Source: Seminavis robusta
Lineage: Eukaryota; Bacillariophyta; Bacillariophyceae; Naviculales; Naviculaceae
Direction of reading: 5' to 3'
Assembly: GCA_903772945.1 (NCBI GenBank)
Contig: CAICTM010000353.1
Location: forward strand, 1-64,000
DNA length: 64,000 nucleotides
Of the stretch, positions 57,915-64,000 are shown piece by piece (the stretch's first letter is position 1; each line of letters begins with the position of its first letter). Position numbers and translations under genes: made by a program. A model generated the notes under the pieces. That model was given only the letters and a program-made list of their open reading frames with translations. It was not told the DNA's origin and searched no databases.

Positions 57915-60900
57915 ATGGCGGAGGTACGATTGCGAGTGCTGAGAAGGAGCAAAGGAACATGTCTTGTTTCTTTGCTAATAGCATCGATACTAGGAAAGGT
58001 GCAGGCAAATATTTGCTTCATGCTCTACCAATACGCTGATGGGTGCTCGGAATATGCCCATAGAAACAATCTCAAGCAATGGATTGCCTCCCAAGCTATC
58101 AAGGACCCATCTGTGACCACATGGGTGTACTTCAACGCATACGCCAATGCCCCCAAGAGCCCCGAACGTCCAAGGTGGAATGGTCCAATTTGTCCAATCA
58201 ATACCTCTCCTCTAGAGGATGTCTGGACCCAAGACGGAAGCCAGCTGCTTTCCCAGGCATCGAATGAGAAGTACGAAGGTGGCATGTATTTGACATACGA
58301 TCATTCCGATCAAAAGATGAAGGTCTACAAAGAGCTCCCGGACACAGAGAACAGCCTTGCAGATCTCGATTCGTTTGCTAGCTATGCTTTGGTAGATTGC
58401 CTGACAAAGGGGTCCAATGATGCATTCTTGACGGTCAACACTCATGGGGCGGAGGGGAAACAACCACAAGGTGGCCGGAGGCGCCGCATTCGGAATCTTC
58501 GCCGTCAACTGCAGACATCAGATCCGAATCTTTTTGCTCGAGATGAGACAGACCCACACTTTTTTGAACGTGATCAAGGGACAGTCATCAATGCGCCAAA
58601 TGTCACCGTAAATGAGCAAATGGTTGAAAAACTGAAGCAAACTCTTGAAAATCTACCGCCCGGAGGCCCCGACAAGTTCTCGGTCATTGGCTTTGATCAT
58701 CACTTCATACAAGGCTTCAGTATCATCAATCAATTCAAATCAATAGCTCGGAGTGTGATCGGGAGCCAATCCTTCGTGCCGGATCATGGTAAGGACAAGA
58801 TCAGATCCATGCTTTTACCTCAACCAGCGAGCCCTAAACAATGTATCTACGTTTTTCTCTTCAGGCTGGTCCTTCGACACCCTCACAGAAACATCTTCGG
58901 CACAGGCTTTGGCCAAGGAAATATCAAAGAACTTTGTTGATCAGCCCCAGCAAGAGAATGGAGAACATGCAAATTCGAAGACAATTTCAGTTGTTGATAC
59001 AGGAGACGCGTTCTCTCGCTTTGTATCGGCCTTTAATGACTACTTGGGGGTGCTGATGAACCTCCTCGGAAACGGCAACGACACTGCTCTGTTCACCTTT
59101 ATCCATCGGGCTAGAGTTGAGGCCATCGTCTACAATGAACAATATCAATTGCCTGATCTGGGAAGCCTTTTTGAGGAACTAAACAAACACTGCGATCCCA
59201 AACCAGACAGCGAACTTCATGCCAAGTCGATGGCTGTTATTCAAGCATACAATTCTGTGTTCCATGCACGAGAGTTCGGACCTGGCACGGTCGAGGGAAC
59301 GGGAATGTACGTTGAAGTGCCCATTGTCGAAGAGTATCGAAAAGATCCAGTGTACTGGGATAAAGTCCTCTTCCCCCCAAGTCTTTCTGACATCCCCAAC
59401 TACATGCCGTTCTGGAAAGGATACACACAAGTAGAGAAAGTTTTTGGAGACAAGAAAGATAGCGTTTGCCGTGGCACTCTTGGAGCTGGTGGCGAGGCAA
59501 TCTTCATCGACCCCGAAGTCATCATCAATCGACAGGACAACATAACTGTGGCCACCAATTTGGGCGAAGCTGTTGTTGATGTTGAGGCGAGGTATGGTCT
59601 GGACATCTCGAATCAAGTTGACGAGTGGAAAGCGGATTTCATGGCCGCTGGTATTGGTGCGCCTCCACCTCCAAATAGACATCTTCGAAGGGATTTGCAA
59701 TCTCAGGAGCAAGCAGAAGAGTACCTTGTCATGTACGGCGGTAACGCTCCAGGAGAATTTGATTTCTCACCAGAAGCGAAGTATCATTACTCTGCCACTT
59801 GGGACCGAAAGTTCCATGTCATCATGGAGGCGGAAGATGAAAGCACCTACCAACCTTTGTTCCTGGACGGACCTCTTGATCCTACCATGGTCCAGAGGAT
59901 CCCCATTATTTACTTTGGTCCCGAAACCCCAAATGTGAGAGACAGCGGTCAAATTCCGAGGGGAACGCCAGTAGAACTGGCCAAAGGACGACTTGGTGGT
60001 AATCATGGCACATTAGAGTTCCACATGCAAGATTCCGAAGAGTCTTACACCCTCTGGGTTATCTTCTGCGATCGGAGTACTTTCAAACTTATTACTTTTG
60101 ACGAGGCTGGCGAACCCGTCTTCAGTGACTGTGCGTCTCGAGAGGTTCGACCTGATCAGGGAGGCTTTTTGGCCCCCATCGTGCCTGTCAGGGCATTTGT
60201 TAGTGGCAGAAACATAACTGAGATTGTGGGTGGGACCACAGGGAGACTTCTCCGCTGGTCTGAAGATGTTCACTTGCACATTGAATCAAAGTCAGACTCC
60301 GAAATTCGCGAGCAGTTTGGTACCAGGTCAGTGGTCATTGAAATGGAAGCAAAGAGCAGCGACTCCGAAGAGCATGACTTTGTGAGGCACACATTTGATT
60401 TGACCCCGGGAGAGCAAGGGAGGACTCCTCCACCGAAATCAGTAAAACAAGGTGATCTCGCAAAATGCAAACCAGCCGTGCAAAGCACTACGATTCAAGG
60501 CGCAGTAGCTCGTCAAGCAGTGTCTGGAGACTTGGTTTCGTTGGCGCATACAGACCGTGAAAACGCCCCTTGGTGGACGGTTGATCTCTTGGACGATCAC
60601 AAGATCGATAGTGTCGTAATTGTCAATCGTCAAGATTGTTGCCAAGAACGCTTGGACCGTGTGACGGTTGAGTTGTTGGACGAGGCAGGGGCAGTGCGGG
60701 CCACAGTGCAACACAATCCCGACGCAGACGGGCCTATCAATGATGCATGGACGGCTTTTTTTGACAGAGCAAGCGCAAGGAAAGTTCGAGTTTCCACTCA
60801 ATGGCCAGCAGGACAGCTTGAGTTTCTAAACTTGGCATCGGTGCAAGTCTACGGCGACTGCACGGATAAAGACTCTTGCGAAGCGAAGCCGGGGTGTAGG

Positions 60901-61520
60901 CATGGCGACATTGCCTTTTGTAAGGCGGCTCGGCAGAGCTCAACCATTGTGCATCGTACAATGAATGATGGCCACGAAGCTCGTCGTGCCGTGGATGGAA
61001 CAGAACATCTTGCACACACGGAATGCGAAAGGGCGCCATGGTGGATTGTGGATTTGGCCTCTGATCACGTCATCTCTCATGTGGTTGTGAAGAACAGAGA
61101 GGACTGCTGCTTTGAACGACTTGATGGTCTCAAGGTTGAACTGTTGGATGCTTCCGAGCAGGTTGCAGACGTCTTTCAGCGTAAGTGGCGTTGTATCCTT
61201 TTTGTTCTTGGAGCTGCTGTCCGTTCAAACCTCCCACTAATGATTCGATTCGATCATTCTTATTGTTGCCTAACTAACTAATGACGAATGCAGATGATCC
61301 TGCTGCAGAAGGCCAAATCAAGCCAATGCTAACAATACCTTTCAATGGAGTGGTGGCCCGAAAAGTAAGATTGTCCATTGATGTTGGGGAAGGCCAATGC
61401 ACGTACCTGAACCTCCAGGAAGTTGAAGTTCATGGCCAGTGCAATCACAATGATGCATGTGCCACAGGAATAAATTCTCAGTGCAATCTGCCAGAGGAAG
61501 AAGAGCCTCTTTCACGGTAA
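57915..61520 (+). CDS. Secreted clostripain-like (C11) protein with two F5/8-type lectin domains, catalytic Cys replaced
   Basis: Three exons, 57915-58788, 58865-61180 and 61294-61520, give about 1138 residues. A signal peptide (GTCLVSLLIASILGKVQA) starts the protein. The C11 region has the catalytic-His motif NTHGAEG (His177) and the second motif FSVIGFDHHFIQGF at about 257-270, where active clostripain-type enzymes have Asp-Ala-Cys; here His263 stands in the Cys position. The intron at 58789 interrupts DHGWSFDTL, equivalent to the family's DGW motif. Two repeats follow in the last 330 residues with the F5/8C or F-type lectin motifs (WWTVDLLDD, VNRQDCCQERLD; WWIVDLASD, KNREDCCFERLD), which bind fucose-type sugars in other organisms. 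A secreted sugar-binding pseudo-peptidase is the best reading. Confidence 0.78.
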
Positions 61521-61936
61521 AAAGAAAACCTCAACATCATTATCTATTACTAAAAACAGGTGCTTGAGGATGTCCATCCATCAGCTGAAGCAAGCAAGCA
61601 AGCATGTGAAGTATTTTCATGCAAGGGACTATGTGTTTGCATTGTGGGCATGTTATTGTTGGGTTTTGGGTCTCCATTATTGATGTGATGGCGCAACTGA
61701 AGTGGGAAAGGGAAGTGGATCAAGATGCTACGAGTACGCTAGTAGAGCTAGAATAAGATGACAATTGATTGATTGATTGATTGATTGATTGTGCATAAAA
61801 TGTGATGTGGGGATGGTGTTGCTTGGGGTAATCATTCCTCCCTGTTAGAGATTGCCCATGCTTACAAAGGTGGTAACCAGTAAACAACAACAACCATGCA
61901 CGGAGTACAGGGTGGTTGTTCCATCAGATCAAGTAA
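61521..61936. other. 3' flank of the C11-like gene
   Basis: No gene. A (GATT)n microsatellite lies at 61765-61791. The region ends at a tRNA-Thr remnant. Confidence 0.5.
61765..61791. repeat. (GATT)n microsatellite
   Basis: About six and a half TTGA/GATT units in tandem. Confidence 0.9.
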
Positions 61937-61970
61937 GTTGGTTGGGCACTTCATTAGTATTGAAGAGGTC
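61937..61970 (+). pseudogene. tRNA-Thr remnant (D-loop to variable arm)
   Basis: GTTGGTTGGGCACTTCATTA followed by GTATTGAAGAGGTC matches the middle of the tRNA-Thr(AGT) at 62697-62770 with two changes and no T-arm. It marks the left end of the tandem array. Confidence 0.75.
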
Positions 61971-61979
61971 TCCACACAA

Positions 61980-62696
61980 CACAAACAAACATGCAAAAGA
62001 ATCATAGCAGCAACTTCCTGTCAGGCTACCAGCAAGCAGAAGTGTGGAAGCACGACCTTGCTCAGGCTTCAAAACTTTGGTTTCTGAACCTGAGAAAACA
62101 AACACACATGCAAAAGAATCATAAAAGTAACTCCCTCCACTTTCCACCAGCAAGCAGAAGTGTGGAAGCACGACTCAACTGATGTTCATGGCAGTATCAC
62201 AAGACAGAACATGCCTGAGTTGTCAGGAACTTGCTCAGCCTTCAAAACTTTGGTTTCTGAACCTCAGAAAACAAACAAACATGCAAAAGAATCATAGCAG
62301 CAATTCCCTCCACTTTCCACCAGCAAGCAGAAGTGTGAAGCACGACTGAACTGATGTTCATGGCAGTATCACAAGACAGAACATGCCTGAGTTGTCAGGA
62401 ACTTGCTCAGCCTTCAAAACTTTGGTTTCTGAACCTCAGAAAACATACCCAGCTAGAATAAGGATCATAGCAGCAATTCCATCCATTTCCCATCAGCAAG
62501 CAGAAGTGTGGAAGCACGACTGAACTGATGTTCATGGCAGTATCACAAGACAGAACATGCCTGAGTTGTCAGGACTTGCTCAGCCTTCAAAACTTTGGTT
62601 TCTGAACCTCAGAAAACGACAACAAGTCATTAGGATCATAGCAGCAATTCCATCCATTTCCCATCAGCAAGCAGAAGTGTGGAAGCACGACTGAAG
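61980..62696. repeat. Five-unit tandem array ending at a tRNA-Thr gene
   Basis: Units begin at about 61990, 62107, 62281, 62463 and 62632. Full units are about 175 bp; the first lacks an internal part and the last stops at the tRNA. Each has AGAATCATAGCAGCAA or GGATCATAGCAGCAAT, then CAGCAAGCAGAAGTGTGG, then CTGATGTTCATGGCAGTATC, then hairpins CCTGAGTTGTCAGG and TTTCTGAACCTCAGAAA. The units are very alike, so the array is young. No coding frame. The conserved hairpins could be from a small RNA, but no family is recognised. Confidence 0.85.
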
Positions 62697-62770
62697 GCCG
62701 CAATAGCTCAGTTGGTTAGAGCACTTCATTAGTAATGAAGAGGTCCGTGGTTCGAACCCGCGTTGTGGCT
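62697..62770 (+). tRNA. tRNA-Thr (anticodon AGT)
   Basis: A 74-base cloverleaf: acceptor GCCGCAA pairs with TTGTGGC (one G-T pair), D-arm GCTC/GAGC, anticodon stem CTTCA/TGAAG with loop TTAGTAA, anticodon AGT (A34 likely edited to inosine), T-loop TTCGAAC. No intron. The body is nearly the same as the tRNA-Thr(CGT) at 43594. Confidence 0.93.
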
Positions 62771-64000
62771 ACGAAATATCTTTTGATCCTGTTGGCTATG
62801 AGGTTTGGATGTTGGGAAGGAACCTTTTGCTCGTGACATGCTAACGGTATCGTAATGGACGCGTGCATCTTACACTTTAGCTCCTCACTTTTTAAAATTT
62901 GGGATGAATGGTCAGGCACCTCCTCACCACTATGCGTATGCTAATAAGATGTGAGGCCCATGGTTCGAGACGTCCCTGTCTCCTGCCTGTTGCACCCGTT
63001 TTCTTTGATTCTTATGACTGCCCAACGTCAAGCCTGCTGTGAAAGAACAAGCGGCCACTTTCGCTTCGACTCGCGCTTGTGATCAGACGGTTCAGTGGTG
63101 CTGCTTTTGGTGCTTTGGTTCCAATGGTAGTGTTACTTGTTGCGTGTTGCGTGCTGCTTGGAAAACCGGGAGCTTGCATGTCGTCACTTCCTTTCTCGTT
63201 GGTGAGTCGAGTCGAGTCAAATCTGAGTCGAGTCAAATCCGAGTTGAGTCCATTGAATCAAATCGATTCAATTCGATTCACAGTTACATGTAGTTGGTTG
63301 CTTGCATCGTCGCAAACTGCTCTATTTTCGAAGACGGGTGTGGGACAATGGTACTAGTAGCTGATCAGTGAGAGTCACAAGTCGCTCTCTTTGGTCCGCT
63401 AGCTAGCTAGACTAGCACGGTAGTCTACTAGCAAACTAAAACATGGTCACGACAAATTGAAAGAAGCAGCCGCTTCAAAAGAAAAGAAAAAAGTTTGTAT
63501 GTGCTGCCATAGAGGTGCAACACTGCAAGAAATCATACCGGTATTGTACCAGTACATGCATGTACTGGTAAGACCTTTAGAATTGAAATTACCGTATTCG
63601 ACCGAGCCATCGTGAAACGCTATTACCCTCGAAACAAAGTCACGCCCACGGTCAAGCTGAACAACCATGTCAACCGTCCTTTCATACGATAGCGTAGCGA
63701 ATCGAATCGACGCAGCCCGCATTCCATGTGCTTGGTGCTCTGCGATTACTGGTAAGAGTGCTAGCACCACAACTTCATTCGGTATAAGCCTATTAGCTCG
63801 TTGCTTTCAACCACACATCTCGCTCTTCTCTACTCGCAGAAGGCAGTTCTTTCTTGCGCGAGAAAAGAGGCACGCACGCAACATGATATTGTCAAGATTG
63901 AAGAAAGTATTCCTTTGTGTTTATCTCATCGTATATTATGCATCAACCCATGCGCCTGCGGCCGCCACGGACACGAACTTTCTTGGTAGTCCTTTACTGG
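62771..64000. other. Non-coding right end of the window
   Basis: 1.2 kb with no supported gene. A pentamer-rich tract of GAGTC and GATTC variants lies at about 63203-63280, and a CTAGCTAGCTAG palindrome at about 63401. Short frames up to 107 codons show no domain. A tRNA-like T-arm (GGTTCGAGAC, about 62961) has no matching cloverleaf. Confidence 0.5.

Noticed and set aside
61980-62696. CRISPR-like regular array
   Set aside because: Units are about 175 bp and nearly identical over their whole length, without short repeats and unique spacers; the setting is eukaryotic.
62905-62985. Possible second tRNA (GGTTCGAGAC T-arm-like)
   Set aside because: No acceptor stem or anticodon stem can be paired around it.

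Overview
The window looks like nuclear DNA of a raphid pennate diatom. Protein genes carry short GT-AG introns of roughly 60-110 bp. Families found mainly in diatoms are present: a receptor-type cyclase fused to a phosphodiesterase, a DUF6824-type protein, a front-end delta-6 desaturase very close to the Phaeodactylum enzyme, and a plastid-targeting presequence with Phe just after the predicted signal cleavage site. Seminavis robusta or a close relative would fit, but this is inference. Spacers are rich in short palindromes (CTAGCTAG, and GGTACC/ACCGGT runs).

Layout. 1-2.2 kb: a broken Ty1/copia-like retroelement fossil that meets the 3' part of an ABC transporter gene (2.3-5.3 kb, ten exons found, minus strand). 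6.0-7.4 kb: two small divergent genes of unknown function. 7.6-11.6 kb: a 1334-residue piggyBac-like DDE protein that also has a SAP-like segment, a PD-(D/E)XK nuclease-like segment and a C-terminal zinc finger. 11.9-16.4 kb: the 14-exon cyclase-phosphodiesterase gene with two microexons (15 and 12 nt). 16.4-23.3 kb: mostly non-coding with short repeats, plus one DUF6824 gene. 23.3-30.9 kb: an ordinary gene run (TFIIE-beta, an LRR protein, plastid MnmG, a cytochrome b561).

31.4-43.5 kb is a nest of mobile DNA: an apparently whole piggyBac element flanked by TTAA with a second convergent gene; a Crypton (tyrosine recombinase plus GCR1_C-like frame, separated by one in-frame TGA); two copies of an unknown repetitive gene family with a polyketide synthase ER/KR fragment between them; and a MITE-like inverted repeat. 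A tRNA-Thr(CGT) and a tRNA pseudogene follow. 45.0-46.5 kb holds the delta-6 desaturase.

47.6-57.5 kb is the most unusual part: a compact block with a papain-like protein, a RusA-type Holliday-junction resolvase, a CRESS-virus-type Rep (HUH nuclease plus superfamily 3 helicase), two smaller Rep-like proteins, a winged-helix-like protein and the two parts of a tyrosine recombinase, together with hairpins, 23-bp direct repeats, and fragments of further Rep and recombinase copies. Replication initiator, resolvase and integrase together suggest an integrated virus-like or plasmid-like replicon. It is treated here as a fossil.

57.9-61.5 kb encodes a secreted clostripain-like (C11) protein whose catalytic Cys position holds His, with two F5/8-type lectin domains at its C-terminus. 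61.9-62.8 kb is a five-unit tandem array running from a tRNA-Thr remnant to an intact tRNA-Thr(AGT). The remainder to 64 kb shows no supported gene. All assignments come from reading motifs by eye; no database search was run.
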